From NCBI RefSeq assembly GCF_900106045.1, contig NZ_LT629802.1:3038001-3102000 (forward strand): a stretch of DNA of 64,000 bases, in the 5' to 3' direction. The notes under the pieces were generated by a model that did no database searches, had not been told where the DNA came from, and saw nothing but the letters and a program-made list of their open reading frames with translations. Of the stretch, positions 43,710-52,963 are shown in pieces (the first letter of the stretch is position 1; every line of letters starts with the position of its first letter). The DNA is from Pseudomonas mucidolens. Its GTDB lineage: Bacteria; Pseudomonadota; Gammaproteobacteria; Pseudomonadales; Pseudomonadaceae. The translations under genes were made by a program, and so were the position numbers.

Positions 43710-44243
43710 TCAGTCATCCAGGCCCGGAAAAACCGCTGCGATAACGCTGCCCGTGACGTCTGGCACTAGCCCCTGCCGAGTATCGAACACACGTAACGTA
43801 ACGAAATGCGGGTTCTCGCCTATATCGAACCAATGCGGCATGCCGGCCGGGATGATCAACAGATCGTTTCTCTCGCAACGTACCGCATAGACATAATCGT
43901 CGACATGCAGAGTAAACAGGCCTTGGCCAGCCGCGATAAAGCGTACATGGTCTTCGCTGTAACGGTGCTCGACGAGGAACTGCGCGCGCACTTCGACTTT
44001 CTGCGGGTGATCGCAGGTGACACTGAACAGGTCGACGTTCGCATAACCGAGGGCATCGACCTGTGCCTGGTAAGCCGCGATCAGTTCAGCCTCACCGGCC
44101 TCCCTTTCCAGCGATGTGGCCGGTTGCCAACGCTCGAAACGTACACCGAGCGCGGCGAGGGTCGACACAATATCCTCGAAGTGGGTCAGGACCTTGTTCG
44201 GGGTGTCGGGTGAAGCGAGGGGGAAGACGGCGACATAACTCAT
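43710..44243 (-). CDS. Acireductone dioxygenase-like cupin (MtnD paralogue) with altered metal ligands
   Basis: 177 residues alignable end to end with MtnD/ARD: PNKVLTHFEDI near the N-terminus, HPQK, and the cupin motif. ARD oxidises the 1,2-dihydroxy-3-keto intermediate of methionine salvage. The known ligands H-x-H-x3-E and a later H are represented here by His93, Tyr95, His99 and His137 (EHRYSEDHVRF, MPHWFD), with exact family spacing, so two ligands are changed. Its ATG overlaps the MFS stop (ATGA), implying coupling. mtnB and mtnC are not adjacent. It may have lost or changed activity. Confidence 0.8.
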   Translation of the reverse strand: MSYVAVFPLASPDTPNKVLTHFEDIVSTLAALGVRFERWQPATSLEREAGEAELIAAYQAQVDALGYANVDLFSVTCDHPQKVEVRAQFLVEHRYSEDHVRFIAAGQGLFTLHVDDYVYAVRCERNDLLIIPAGMPHWFDIGENPHFVTLRVFDTRQGLVPDVTGSVIAAVFPGLDD

Positions 44244-45400
44244 TGAACGATTCCTTGGTTTTGCTCTTGCAATCGAAGGCCGATGATAACGGCAGCGGCC
44301 AATGCGGCGACGCTGGCGATACTGAAGGTCAGGGTCGGCCCCAGCAGGTTCCAGCTATAACCGGAATAAAGCGCTCCCAGAGCGCCGCCGGTGCCGGCCA
44401 ATGCGGCATATAACGCTTGGCCCTGACCTTGCTGGCGATCGCCGAAACTGCGTTGGACAAAGGCAATGGCCGCCGCATGGAAACTGCCGAAGGTCGCCGC
44501 GTGCATCACCTGCGCCAGTATCAACACCCAGAAAAGCTCGGCGAAGGATCCCAACAGCAACCAGCGCGCTGCCGCCAGCAGGAAACTGGCCATCAGTACG
44601 CGACGCACCGAGAAGCGCGCCAGCAGGCGGCTCATGGCCAGGAACATCAACACTTCCGCCACCACTCCCAGGGCCCATAACAGGCCGATCACGCCCCGAC
44701 TGTAACCGAGGTTTTCGAGGTGCAGGGTCAGGAAGGTGTAATACGGGCCGTGGCTCATTTGCATCAGCGCAACGCAGGCATAGAACGCCAGCACGCCGGG
44801 GCTGCGCAATTGCCGCAAAAAGCCATCACCGGCCACGCGGTTGCCCTGAGACACGGGCTGGGCGTTGGGCACCCATAGACTGGCACCGACGATGCCAGCC
44901 ATGATCAGAATGATCGCCACCGGGTAAATATCCAGGCTCAACGCCTCGAACAGGCGCCCCAAGGCCACCACGGCGAGAATGAAACCGATGGAGCCCCACA
45001 GGCGGATCTGGCTGTAGCGCGAGGTCTGGCCTTGCAGGTGGGCCAGGGTAATCACTTCAAACTGTGGCAGCACCGCGTGCCAGAAAAACGCGTGCAAGGC
45101 CATCACCAGCGCCAGCCAGGCGTAGCTCTGACTGATGAATATCAGTGAAAAGCTCAATAAGGTGCACACCGCGCCAAACCGCACGATGGCCAGGCGCCGG
45201 CCGGTGTAGTCTCCCAGCCAGCCCCAGATATTGGGTGCCACGCAGCGCATCAGCATCGGGATGGCTACCAGCTCGCCAATACGCGCGCTGGAGAAGCCCA
45301 GGTGATGGAAGTACAACGCGAGGAACGGCGCGGTCGCCCCCAGCAGGGCAAAATAGAACAGGTAGAAGCTGGAAAGTCGCCAGTAAGGAAGGCTTGCCAC
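44240..45400 (-). CDS. MFS transporter (MFS_1-like, HcaT type)
   Basis: 386 residues, twelve predicted helices. Early FLALYFHHLGFSSARIGEL and RLWGSIGFILAV are typical of the HcaT/LacY-like MFS_1 group. Inner-membrane proton symporter or antiporter; the substrate is unknown. It is followed with a 4-bp overlap by the MtnD-like gene and preceded, 13 bp away, by aroC on the same strand. The aroC-MFS order is as in P. aeruginosa, where the mtn genes follow. Confidence 0.9.
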   Translation of the reverse strand: MASLPYWRLSSFYLFYFALLGATAPFLALYFHHLGFSSARIGELVAIPMLMRCVAPNIWGWLGDYTGRRLAIVRFGAVCTLLSFSLIFISQSYAWLALVMALHAFFWHAVLPQFEVITLAHLQGQTSRYSQIRLWGSIGFILAVVALGRLFEALSLDIYPVAIILIMAGIVGASLWVPNAQPVSQGNRVAGDGFLRQLRSPGVLAFYACVALMQMSHGPYYTFLTLHLENLGYSRGVIGLLWALGVVAEVLMFLAMSRLLARFSVRRVLMASFLLAAARWLLLGSFAELFWVLILAQVMHAATFGSFHAAAIAFVQRSFGDRQQGQGQALYAALAGTGGALGALYSGYSWNLLGPTLTFSIASVAALAAAVIIGLRLQEQNQGIVQ

Positions 45401-45413
45401 GGCCGTCAGACCG

Positions 45414-46505
45414 TCACAACTGACCCAGCACCGGCGTGGTCACACGCACCTCGGCATTCTGGCCACGATGGCGCAGCAGATGATCCATCAACACGATAGC
45501 CATCATCGCCTCGGCAATCGGCGTGGCGCGGATACCGACGCACGGATCGTGGCGACCTTTGGTGATCACCTCCACCGGGTTGCCGTGGACATCAATCGAA
45601 CGCCCTGGCGTCGTGATGCTCGAAGTCGCCTTGAGGGCCAGGTGCGCAACAATCGGCTGGCCGGAGGAAATCCCGCCCAGAATGCCACCGGCGTTGTTGC
45701 TGAGAAAGCCTTCCGGGGTCAGCTCATCGCGGTGCTCGGTGCCGCGCTGGGCGACACACGCGAAACCGGCGCCGATTTCCACGCCTTTGACCGCGTTGAT
45801 ACTCATCAGCGCGTGGGCCAGCTCGGCATCCAGACGGTCGAAGATCGGCTCGCCCAGCCCTGGCCTCACGCCTTCGGCAACCACAGTAATCTTCGCACCG
45901 ACAGAGTCCTGATCGCGTCGCAGCTGGTCCATATAGGCCTCCAACTCCGGTACTTTGTCCGGGTCGGGGCAGAAGAAGGCGTTGTCTGGCACGCTGTCCC
46001 AGGTTTTGAACGGAATTTCGATCGGGCCCAGCTGGCTCATGTAGCCACGAATGACAATGCCCTGGGTCGCCAGGTATTTCTTCGCGATGGCGCCGGCAGC
46101 AACGCGCATCGCGGTTTCCCGCGCCGAGCTGCGGCCGCCGCCACGGTAATCGCGCTCACCGTATTTGTGGTGATAGGTGTAGTCGGCATGGGCCGGGCGG
46201 AACAAATCCTTGATCGCCGAGTAGTCCTTGGACTTCTGGTCGGTGTTGCGGATCAACAGGCCGATGGCGCAACCGGTGGTGCGGCCCTCGAAGACGCCGG
46301 AGAGGATTTCGACTTCATCGGGCTCCTGGCGCTGGGTGGTGTGGCGACTGGTACCAGGCTTGCGCCGGTCGAGGTCGCGTTGCAAATCCTCCAGGGACAG
46401 CTCGAGACCCGGCGGGCAGCCGTCGACAATGGCGACCAACGCCGGACCATGGCTTTCGCCAGCGGTGGTGACTGTGAACAGCTTGCCGAAGGTATTGCCG
46501 GACAT
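45414..46505 (-). CDS. aroC: Chorismate synthase
   Basis: 363 residues, full length. Signatures: [18 protein letters not shown], the arginine-rich [22 protein letters not shown] and the late GGISSGQPI plus [15 protein letters not shown]. It converts 5-enolpyruvylshikimate 3-phosphate to chorismate using reduced FMN, the last step of the shikimate pathway. GGAG lies 9 nt before the ATG. Downstream is the MFS gene. Confidence 0.97.
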   Translation of the reverse strand: MSGNTFGKLFTVTTAGESHGPALVAIVDGCPPGLELSLEDLQRDLDRRKPGTSRHTTQRQEPDEVEILSGVFEGRTTGCAIGLLIRNTDQKSKDYSAIKDLFRPAHADYTYHHKYGERDYRGGGRSSARETAMRVAAGAIAKKYLATQGIVIRGYMSQLGPIEIPFKTWDSVPDNAFFCPDPDKVPELEAYMDQLRRDQDSVGAKITVVAEGVRPGLGEPIFDRLDAELAHALMSINAVKGVEIGAGFACVAQRGTEHRDELTPEGFLSNNAGGILGGISSGQPIVAHLALKATSSITTPGRSIDVHGNPVEVITKGRHDPCVGIRATPIAEAMMAIVLMDHLLRHRGQNAEVRVTTPVLGQL

Positions 46506-46647
46506 GCAGGGCGCTCCGTGAAATCAGTTGAACCAACTCAACCGCGATAACTAAGCGCGCCAGTATACGCAGGCTAACCGAGTAGTTCATCCTCGAAACC
46601 TTACCGGTAGACATTGGTCCAACCGGCACCTTCCTGATGATGGCGCG

Positions 46648-47610
46648 ATGATGCTTCGAGTTTTGCTGTTTACCCTCACCCTGTTCTGCACCGTAGCCCA
46701 CGCGGCCTTGCCTGTCGTACTGCAACGCCCTATTAGTCTGGACACCGGCAGTGGCGAGCTGTTTGGTTCATTGCTGCTGCCCAAATCCGCGCGCCCGGTG
46801 CCAGTGGTACTGATCATTGCCGGCTCGGGGCCTACCGATCGCAACGGCAACAGTGCCGATGGCGCACGTAACGACAGCCTCAAGCGCTTGGCCTGGGTAC
46901 TTGCCAGACACAACATCGCCAGCGTGCGCTACGACAAGCGCGGCGTCGCCGCCAGCCTCAAGGCCACGCCTGACGAACGTAACCTGACGCTGGACGCCTA
47001 TGTCGCCGACGCCGTGGCCTGGGGCAAGTTGCTCAAGTCCGATTCGCGGCTGGGGCCGTTGATTGTGTTGGGTCACAGCGAAGGCGCGCTGGTAGCCGCC
47101 CTCGCCGCTCCACAGCTCAATCCGGCCGGGGTAATTTCCCTGTCCGGCAGCGCTCGTCCAGTGGATCAAGTGATTCGTCAACAACTGGCCGATCACCTGC
47201 CACCGGCCCTGTTGCTGCGCAGCAACCAGATTCTCGACCAGCTCAAGGCCGGCAAGGTTGATAACGATGTACCGGCACCGCTTGAAAGTATTTTTCGATC
47301 CAGCGTGCAGCCTTACTTGATCAGCCTGTTTCGCGCCGACCCTTCGGCGGCGTTCGCCAAGCTGACGATGCCAGCCCTGATCATCCAGGGCACCAACGAC
47401 CTGCAGGTCGGTGTCGCCGATGCCCGGAAACTCAAGGCAGCCAAGCCGGATGCGGAGCTGACGGTGATACCCGGCATGAACCATGTCATGCGGATTGTGC
47501 CCAACGACGTGAAACAACAATTGAGCTCCTACAACGATCCGCAATTGCCCCTCGCGGCCGAGCTGGGTAACCGCCTGGTGCGCTTTATCGACGGACTTCG
47601 CCATCGTTAA
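46648..47610 (+). CDS. Exported alpha/beta hydrolase
   Basis: 320 residues: signal peptide (LLFTLTLFCTVAHA), then an alpha/beta-hydrolase fold with oxyanion-type IIAGSGPTDRNG, nucleophile Ser in VLGHSEGALVAA, a late Asp in QGTNDLQV and His in PGMNHVMR. It is a periplasmic esterase or peptidase-like enzyme; the substrate is unknown. Divergent from aroC. The order aroC, hydrolase, membrane protein, prmB is conserved in Pseudomonas. Confidence 0.85.
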   Translation: MMLRVLLFTLTLFCTVAHAALPVVLQRPISLDTGSGELFGSLLLPKSARPVPVVLIIAGSGPTDRNGNSADGARNDSLKRLAWVLARHNIASVRYDKRGVAASLKATPDERNLTLDAYVADAVAWGKLLKSDSRLGPLIVLGHSEGALVAALAAPQLNPAGVISLSGSARPVDQVIRQQLADHLPPALLLRSNQILDQLKAGKVDNDVPAPLESIFRSSVQPYLISLFRADPSAAFAKLTMPALIIQGTNDLQVGVADARKLKAAKPDAELTVIPGMNHVMRIVPNDVKQQLSSYNDPQLPLAAELGNRLVRFIDGLRHR

Positions 47611-47710
47611 GCCAGTATTTACCCTCCAGTCTTGAAGAAAGCGGCCGATAAGCACTAGGTCGACAGCAAAAAGCCTGACGACCTGCAAGGCTTGGACAGG
47701 ATCGCGCCGA

Positions 47711-48502
47711 ATGACGAACACCGAAGCAATACCCGAATCGCCCCCTGAAACGGAAGAAAACGTAGCGGCCACTTTGCCGTGGGCGGAGGTTCAAGCTGAA
47801 CACTTCAGAATGCTGCGCCTGGCGCCCTTGGCCACCGACCGCGCCACCGGCGCACGCCCGCTGCGTTTTGTGCAGTTTGGCTATGCCGAACGCGATGACA
47901 AGGATCACAGCCTGCTGCGCATGGTCATCCAGTTACCCGGTCAGCGGGTCCGGCGCGAGCAGAATCATTTGGATATCCACGTCGATCACGCCACCCAACG
48001 CGTGTATTTCGGCCCGGGCAGCAGCCTGGAGATCGAACCGCCAAACCGTGGTCTGGGTCGCTTCCTGGTAGCCCAGGGCGCCGCATGGGCGAAAAAGAAG
48101 TGGTCGCACTATCGCATCGACGGCGTCAACCTGGCGAACAAAGACGCGCTGAATGAAGCCACGCGGCTGCGGCGTGATCATTTCCTGCGGGTTCAGGGTT
48201 TTGATGTGGCCTATGCCGATGTCCAGCATTTGAAAGGTCAGGTGCAGCCCGGCAAGGTCCGCGATGTGCTGGACAGTTGGAACACCGAGAAAGTGCAGTT
48301 CGTGGAGATCCTCGAAGCGGCGCAGATGCTGCAACAGGCCGAACAGAACCTGGCGGAACTGCAAGTGAAGTTGCGCAAGGAGGAGGAAAAGGTCCTCAAG
48401 TTCAAGCGCGAGGACAGCGGTTTGCGCTTCACCATTACTTGCCTGGTGGCGTTTACCGTGTTTCAGGCGGGGTTATTGATTTGGATTGCTACGCACCGTT
48501 GA
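47711..48502 (+). CDS. Conserved hypothetical with C-terminal membrane anchor
   Basis: 263 residues. The N-terminal part is a soluble alpha/beta region (residues ~35-160, GPGSSLEIEPPNRGLGRFLVA resembles a GNAT-like fold). A coiled coil (~205-240, EAAQMLQQAEQNLAELQVKLRKEEEK) follows, and a single C-terminal membrane helix (FTITCLVAFTVFQAGLLIWIA). No family assigned. It is probably tail-anchored with the soluble part in the cytoplasm. It lies 100 bp after the hydrolase on the same strand. Confidence 0.78.
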   Translation: MTNTEAIPESPPETEENVAATLPWAEVQAEHFRMLRLAPLATDRATGARPLRFVQFGYAERDDKDHSLLRMVIQLPGQRVRREQNHLDIHVDHATQRVYFGPGSSLEIEPPNRGLGRFLVAQGAAWAKKKWSHYRIDGVNLANKDALNEATRLRRDHFLRVQGFDVAYADVQHLKGQVQPGKVRDVLDSWNTEKVQFVEILEAAQMLQQAEQNLAELQVKLRKEEEKVLKFKREDSGLRFTITCLVAFTVFQAGLLIWIATHR

Positions 48503-48532
48503 CTGCTTGGGGTCGGTGGCAAACAGCGGATT

Positions 48533-48556
48533 GTGGGTGTGGGTGTGGGTGTGGGT
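48533..48556 (+). repeat. Short GTGGGT microsatellite
   Basis: Four uninterrupted copies of a 6-nt unit (GTGGGT) lie just after the anchored hypothetical gene. It is non-coding in place and could vary by slippage. Confidence 0.7.
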
Positions 48557-48594
48557 ACATATCCGTTGCTGCGGTCACGGCTGATGTTGGTTTC

Positions 48595-48800
48595 GCCCTT
48601 ACGGCGAGTCACTTTCGAAGAGCGCGAAAGTAACCAAAGCGCTCTTGCCCCACCACTTGGCACCTCGCTTAGGCTCGGTGTGCCCGCAGTCCGACATTGA
48701 TTCGGGGGGTCGCCGCGATGGGCCATCCCTGGCCCAGCGCGGCTAAACTGGCGTCCTGCCGGTTTACCCCCCGAATCAATACCGGACTTCGGCCAGCGTG
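48595..48800. repeat. Dispersed Pseudomonas intergenic repeat
   Basis: GCGAGTCACTTTCGAAGAGC with an inverted GCGAAAGTAACC-type arm is followed by an arm pair ATTCGGGGGGTCGCC ... TTTACCCCCCGAAT (48698-48778). This resembles a dispersed intergenic repeat I know from other P. fluorescens sequences, so it is probably multi-copy in the genome. The 412-bp gap has no gene. Confidence 0.5.
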
Positions 48801-48914
48801 GTTTAACGGGGCGCCTAAGATCAAGAGCAGATCAAAAGACCGCTGACTTCGTCAGCGAATAAGGATGTAGAGGCTACACCGCGTACGCTTCAGAGATGTG
48901 GGCCGCCAATTCAC

Positions 48915-49823
48915 TCAAACCCGAGAAGCAAACAGCGCCTGGTGCTCGCGGCACTGTTGCGCCGTGAGCATGAACACACCGTGCCCGCCGCGCTGGAAGT
49001 CCAGCCAGGCAAAGTCCACTTCCGGGTAAAGGGCTTGAACGTGAACCTGGCTGTTGCCCACCTCGACAATCAACAGTCCCTTCTCGGTCAAATGCTCCGC
49101 CGCCTCGGCCAACATCCGTCGTACCAGGTTCAAACCATCATCACCGCACGCCAGGCCCAGTTCCGGCTCATGCTGGTATTCATCCGGCATGTCGGCAAAG
49201 TCTTCGGCATCGACGTAGGGCGGGTTGGACACGATCAGGTCAAAGCGCTGGCCCGGCAGACCGTCGAAACCGTCACCCTGCACGGTATAGACCCGCTCGT
49301 CGGCGCCGTGGCGCTCAATGTTCTGATTGGCCACCTCCAAGGCTTCGAAGGACAGGTCCGCGAGCACCACCTCGGCCTCCTGGAATTCGTAGGCGCATGC
49401 AATACCGATACACCCGGAACCGGTGCACAGATCGAGAATCCGTGCAGGCGGTGCGCCCAACCAGGGTTCAAAGCGGTTTTCGATCAACTCGCCGATGGGT
49501 GAACGCGGAATCAGCACCCGCTCATCGACGATGAACGACATGCCACAGAACCAGGCTTCGCCCAGCAGGTAAGCGGTGGGTACACGCTCCTCGATGCGGC
49601 GCTTGAGCAAGCGCTGCAGGTTGACCAACTCATCGTCTTCGAGGTTGCAGTCCAGGTAGCTATCGGAGATTTCCCAAGGCAAGTGCAAGGCGCCAAGCAC
49701 CAGTTGCCGGGCTTCGTCCCAGGCATTGTCGGTGCCATGGCCAAAAAACAGGTCTTCCCCATGGAAACGGCTGACAGCCCAACGGATATGGTCGCGCAAG
49801 GTGCGCAGGCGGGAAGTGATCAC
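48915..49823 (-). CDS. prmB: Ribosomal protein L3 glutamine N5-methyltransferase
   Basis: 302 residues from a GTG at 49823 with AGGAG upstream; the frame is open further 5' but PrmB starts [13 protein letters not shown]-binding [13 protein letters not shown] and catalytic NPPY ([13 protein letters not shown]). PrmB methylates a conserved glutamine of ribosomal protein L3. Length and motifs fit PrmB rather than PrmC (release-factor enzyme). Single gene, divergent from the isochorismatase-like gene. Confidence 0.94.
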   Translation of the reverse strand: MITSRLRTLRDHIRWAVSRFHGEDLFFGHGTDNAWDEARQLVLGALHLPWEISDSYLDCNLEDDELVNLQRLLKRRIEERVPTAYLLGEAWFCGMSFIVDERVLIPRSPIGELIENRFEPWLGAPPARILDLCTGSGCIGIACAYEFQEAEVVLADLSFEALEVANQNIERHGADERVYTVQGDGFDGLPGQRFDLIVSNPPYVDAEDFADMPDEYQHEPELGLACGDDGLNLVRRMLAEAAEHLTEKGLLIVEVGNSQVHVQALYPEVDFAWLDFQRGGHGVFMLTAQQCREHQALFASRV

Positions 49824-50063
49824 GGGGGCAAACTCCTGGAAAAAACGACTGGCGATTCTAACAGCCTTGAGCTGTACCGACGATGTACGAAAACACCTTA
49901 GCCATACGTCCGATTTCATCGGCTTCGGGTACTTTCCAGTCCCCGCGCGCGCCTCTTGACACGGCTGTAAGCCAGCAACGGCGTACCTTGCGTGAGTAGC
50001 GATTCACAGAACCGCTCAGCCAGAGGACAATGTCGCAAAAGCCCCACTCACAGGAGCCCCAGA

Positions 50064-50654
50064 ATGTCCGTTCCAAAGACGATGTTTCAACTCAGCGGTC
50101 GTGGTTACGCGCCGGCCAATTTGAGCCACGCGACCCTTGTGATCATCGATGCCCAGAAAGAATACTTGAGCGGTCCACTGGCCTTGTCGGGCATGGACAG
50201 CGCCGTGGAAAACATCAAGCAGCTGACTGCGGCGGCGCGCCGTGCGAGTCGCCCGATCGTCCACGTGCATCACCTGGGCACCGTCGGCGGCCTGTTCGAT
50301 CCACAGGGCGAACGTGGCGAGTTCATTCCCGGCCTGGAGCCTGTGGGTGACGATACGGTCATCGGCAAGTTGCTGCCCAGCGCCTTCCACGGCACATCGC
50401 TGGAAAAACGCTTGCAGGATTTGGGTTCCCTGGACCTGATCGTCTGCGGCTTCATGAGCCATTCCAGTGTCAGCACCACGGTGCGGGCGGCGAAGAACCT
50501 GGGTTTCCGTTGCACCTTGGTGGAAGACGCCTGCGCGACGCGGGACCTGCCTTACAAAGGCGGCATCCTCAGCGCCGAACATGTACAGCAAACTGAGATG
50601 GCGATCATGGCCGACAATTTCGCCACACTTGCCTTGACCAAAGATCTGATCTGA
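50064..50654 (+). CDS. Isochorismatase-like hydrolase, catalytic Cys replaced
   Basis: 196 residues from the ATG at 50064 (AGGAG upstream). Isochorismatase/nicotinamidase fold with Asp29 (IIDAQKEY), Lys102 and the cis-peptide loop. Where cysteine hydrolases have C in TH-x-C-V, this protein has Ser135 (MSHSSVSTTVRAA). It may be an isochorismatase-type enzyme that needs no Cys, or have changed chemistry. The substrate is unknown. Gene order beside prmB is conserved in Pseudomonas. Confidence 0.85.
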   Translation: MSVPKTMFQLSGRGYAPANLSHATLVIIDAQKEYLSGPLALSGMDSAVENIKQLTAAARRASRPIVHVHHLGTVGGLFDPQGERGEFIPGLEPVGDDTVIGKLLPSAFHGTSLEKRLQDLGSLDLIVCGFMSHSSVSTTVRAAKNLGFRCTLVEDACATRDLPYKGGILSAEHVQQTEMAIMADNFATLALTKDLI

Positions 50655-50664
50655 TCGCCCTTGG

Positions 50665-50699
50665 GATGAGCGGTGCGCCCTCTTTCGGCCCCGCTCATC
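50665..50699 (+). terminator. Inverted repeat after the isochorismatase-like gene
   Basis: GATGAGCGG (50665-50673) pairs perfectly with CCGCTCATC (50691-50699), 11 bp after the stop codon. There is no T-run, so it may be weak. Confidence 0.45.
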
Positions 50700-50794
50700 T
50701 GTAAAGGCCTGTCATTTGCCGCAATTACCTCCCTGTCCGGAACAAGTTGTTTATCTTCCGGTCGAAGGGCCGATACCCTGGAGGAAAGGTCGGA

Positions 50795-51115
50795 ATGAAG
50801 ATATCCGATGGTTTTGACGCTCGTCGCTTGCGCCCCAAAGGCCCGAGCAACTGGCGTTTGCGCTTGGGCGTCGGTTTTGCCGCGCTGCTGGCGATGTTTG
50901 GTTTACTGTTGACTGTGGCCGGCGCCGCCGGTCTGTTTGGACTTTCAGCCGCCCTTGGCGAGTTGAATGCCAGCCCTGCGGGCTCTGCAATACTGCTGGT
51001 GATCGGGCTATTGATCCTGTGGTTCGGCATCTGGTTGTGGCGTCGTTGCCGACGTCGTATGCGCCAGCCGCTGTCACTGAACATTGCCTCGCACCTGATG
51101 AAAAAGCACGATTGA
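50795..51115 (+). CDS. Small membrane protein of unknown function
   Basis: 106 residues from the ATG at 50795 (GGAGGAAAGG upstream, slightly distant). Basic N-terminus, two membrane helices (LGVGFAALLAMFGLLLTVAG and GSAILLVIGLLILWFGIWLW), then a strongly basic RRCRRRMRQP stretch that should stay in the cytoplasm. No family recognised. It lies between the isochorismatase-like and Smr genes, same strand as both. Confidence 0.75.
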   Translation: MKISDGFDARRLRPKGPSNWRLRLGVGFAALLAMFGLLLTVAGAAGLFGLSAALGELNASPAGSAILLVIGLLILWFGIWLWRRCRRRMRQPLSLNIASHLMKKHD

Positions 51116-51191
51116 TGGAGCCCTGATAGCGTTTTGTCCGGCATGCACCACCACGTTTTGGGTAAACTGCCCGCCCTGCGCGGAGGCTGAC

Positions 51192-51749
51192 ATGCAAGAC
51201 GACGACTTTTCCCTGTTCAAAAACGAGCTTCGCGGCGTCAAGCCGATCAAGCACGACCGCGCCGACACCGGCAAACCCAAGACCGACCGTGCGCAGATCG
51301 CCAAACTGCGCCAGGCGGCCACGGTGCGCACGGACGCCACCACGGTGGACGGGCTGTCGGACCAGTTTGTCATCGACGTCGGCCCCGAGGATGAACTGAT
51401 GTGGGCCCGCGACGGTGTCCAGGAAAGCCAGGTACGCAAGCTCAAATCTGGCCAGATCCCCTTTGAAGGCAGCCTGGACCTGCACGGCATGACCGTGGAA
51501 AAAGCCCGGGAAACCCTCTGGGCCTTCCTCGCCGAAGCCACCCGGTTCGAAATCCGCTGCGTGCGCGTCACCCATGGCAAAGCCGTGCGCCTGGATGGCA
51601 AGCGGCCGATGATCAAGAGCCACGTCAACACCTGGCTGCGCCAGCATGCCCAGGTGCTCGGGTTTACCTCATGCCAGCCGCGGCATGGTGGAGCCGGCGC
51701 GGTCTACGTGATGCTCAAGCGCACGATGCTCGAAGGACGTGACGAGTAA
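51192..51749 (+). CDS. Smr-domain protein (SmrA/YdaL-like)
   Basis: 185 residues; the C-terminal Smr domain (~90-180) has the DLHG motif (SLDLHGMTVEKARE) and VTHGK followed by RHGGAGAVYV, the nuclease-associated loop HGxGxGxL in modified form. The N-terminal ~85 residues are charged and disordered. Smr proteins nick or resolve nucleic acids. GGAGG precedes the ATG. Same strand and neighbour as folE, a conserved Pseudomonas pair. Confidence 0.88.
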   Translation: MQDDDFSLFKNELRGVKPIKHDRADTGKPKTDRAQIAKLRQAATVRTDATTVDGLSDQFVIDVGPEDELMWARDGVQESQVRKLKSGQIPFEGSLDLHGMTVEKARETLWAFLAEATRFEIRCVRVTHGKAVRLDGKRPMIKSHVNTWLRQHAQVLGFTSCQPRHGGAGAVYVMLKRTMLEGRDE

Positions 51750-51922
51750 GTCCGGCCGATTTACCGCGTCACCGCCTCCGGCCATACACCTCTTGCCATA
51801 GCTACGCTACTATGTGCGCCAATCACTGGCGATGCTGCGCAACTTCTTGCTCGCTGGCGTACAGCTTCACATTGGTACAGGCATACACCGTACCGCTCTG
51901 AAACCCATACGGAAACAGCCCT

Positions 51923-52468
51923 GTGACATTGGAACAAAACTACACCGCGATCCTCGGCCAACTGGGTGAGGACGTCTCCCGCGAGGGCCTGCTCGACACG
52001 CCGAAACGTGCCGCCAAGGCGATGCAGTACCTGTGCCGTGGCTACGAGCAGACGCTGGAAGAGGTCACTAACGGTGCCCTGTTCAGCTCGGATAACAGCG
52101 AGATGGTGCTGGTCAAGGACATCGAGTTGTACTCGCTGTGCGAACACCACCTGCTGCCTTTCATCGGCAAGGCCCACGTCGCATACATCCCGAGCGGCAA
52201 GGTATTGGGCCTGTCGAAGGTCGCGCGCATCGTCGACATGTACGCCCGTCGCCTGCAGATCCAGGAAAACCTCAGCCGCCAGATCGCCGACGCGGTACTG
52301 CAAGTCACCGGCGCCCTGGGCGTGGCCGTGGTGATCGAGGCCAAGCACATGTGCATGATGATGCGCGGTGTGGAGAAACAGAACTCGTCGATGATCACCT
52401 CGGTGATGCTGGGCGAGTTCCGCGAAAACGCGGCGACCCGCAGTGAGTTCCTCAGCCTGATCAAGTAA
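51923..52468 (+). CDS. folE: GTP cyclohydrolase I
   Basis: 181 residues from a GTG ([11 protein letters not shown]). Signatures [20 protein letters not shown] with the zinc Cys/His and [15 protein letters not shown]; zinc Cys in the late [19 protein letters not shown] motif (HMCMMMRG). It makes 7,8-dihydroneopterin triphosphate for folate or tetrahydropterin. Pseudomonas has two folE copies; the position beside smr and prmB fits the one called folE2 in P. aeruginosa. A weak ribosome site precedes the GTG. Confidence 0.95.
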   Translation: MTLEQNYTAILGQLGEDVSREGLLDTPKRAAKAMQYLCRGYEQTLEEVTNGALFSSDNSEMVLVKDIELYSLCEHHLLPFIGKAHVAYIPSGKVLGLSKVARIVDMYARRLQIQENLSRQIADAVLQVTGALGVAVVIEAKHMCMMMRGVEKQNSSMITSVMLGEFRENAATRSEFLSLIK

Positions 52469-52482
52469 CAGGCCGCTTCGAT

Positions 52483-52511
52483 AAAACCGGCGTTCATCGT
52501 CGGTTTTTTTT
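52483..52511 (+). terminator. Intrinsic terminator after folE
   Basis: AAAACCG (52483-52489) and CGGTTTT (52501-52507) form a 7-bp stem with an 11-nt loop, followed by eight consecutive T. Confidence 0.8.
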
Positions 52512-52570
52512 CGCCTTTGGAAAATCAGGTAAGCTGCCGCCCCTTCTGTCATGCACAAGAGGTTTCAGGC

Positions 52571-52942
52571 ATGTTCGTCAAAGCACTTCGAGTCGGTCTC
52601 GGCCACGTCATCATCGCCGCCGACTTAATCACCCGCCCCCGCAAAAAGCAGCGTCCTGCCGAGCAACAGGCCCAAGTGAACGCGGCAGCCAAGGACCTGA
52701 CGCTGTATCAGTTCCACGCCTGTCCGTTCTGCGTAAAGACCCGCCGCACCCTGCATCGCTTGAATGTGCCGGTGGCGTTGAAGGACGCCAAGAACAATGA
52801 ACAGGATCGCCAGACCCTGCTTGAGCAAGGCGGCAAGATCAAAGTGCCCTGCCTGCGCATTGAAGAAAATGGCCAGACCACCTGGATGTATGACTCCAAG
52901 GTGATCATTGACTATCTGGACCAGCGCTTCGCGGCGATCTGA
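52571..52942 (+). CDS. Glutaredoxin/GST N-terminal domain protein with N-terminal hydrophobic helix
   Basis: 123 residues from the ATG at 52571. An N-terminal amphipathic or membrane-associated helix (VGLGHVIIAADLI) precedes a basic KRK-type linker. A thioredoxin fold with CPFC (FHACPFCVKTRR) and the GSH-binding VPCLRI cis-Pro segment follows. It lacks the helical GST C-domain, so it acts as a glutaredoxin. Single gene after the folE terminator. Confidence 0.85.
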   Translation: MFVKALRVGLGHVIIAADLITRPRKKQRPAEQQAQVNAAAKDLTLYQFHACPFCVKTRRTLHRLNVPVALKDAKNNEQDRQTLLEQGGKIKVPCLRIEENGQTTWMYDSKVIIDYLDQRFAAI

Positions 52943-52963
52943 CTCCACCGCGAAGCCCGCGCA

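Noticed and set aside
43337..43744. Small plus-strand frames downstream of the DUF3509 terminator
   Set aside because: No ribosome site, no family, and they extend into the MtnD-like gene on the other strand.
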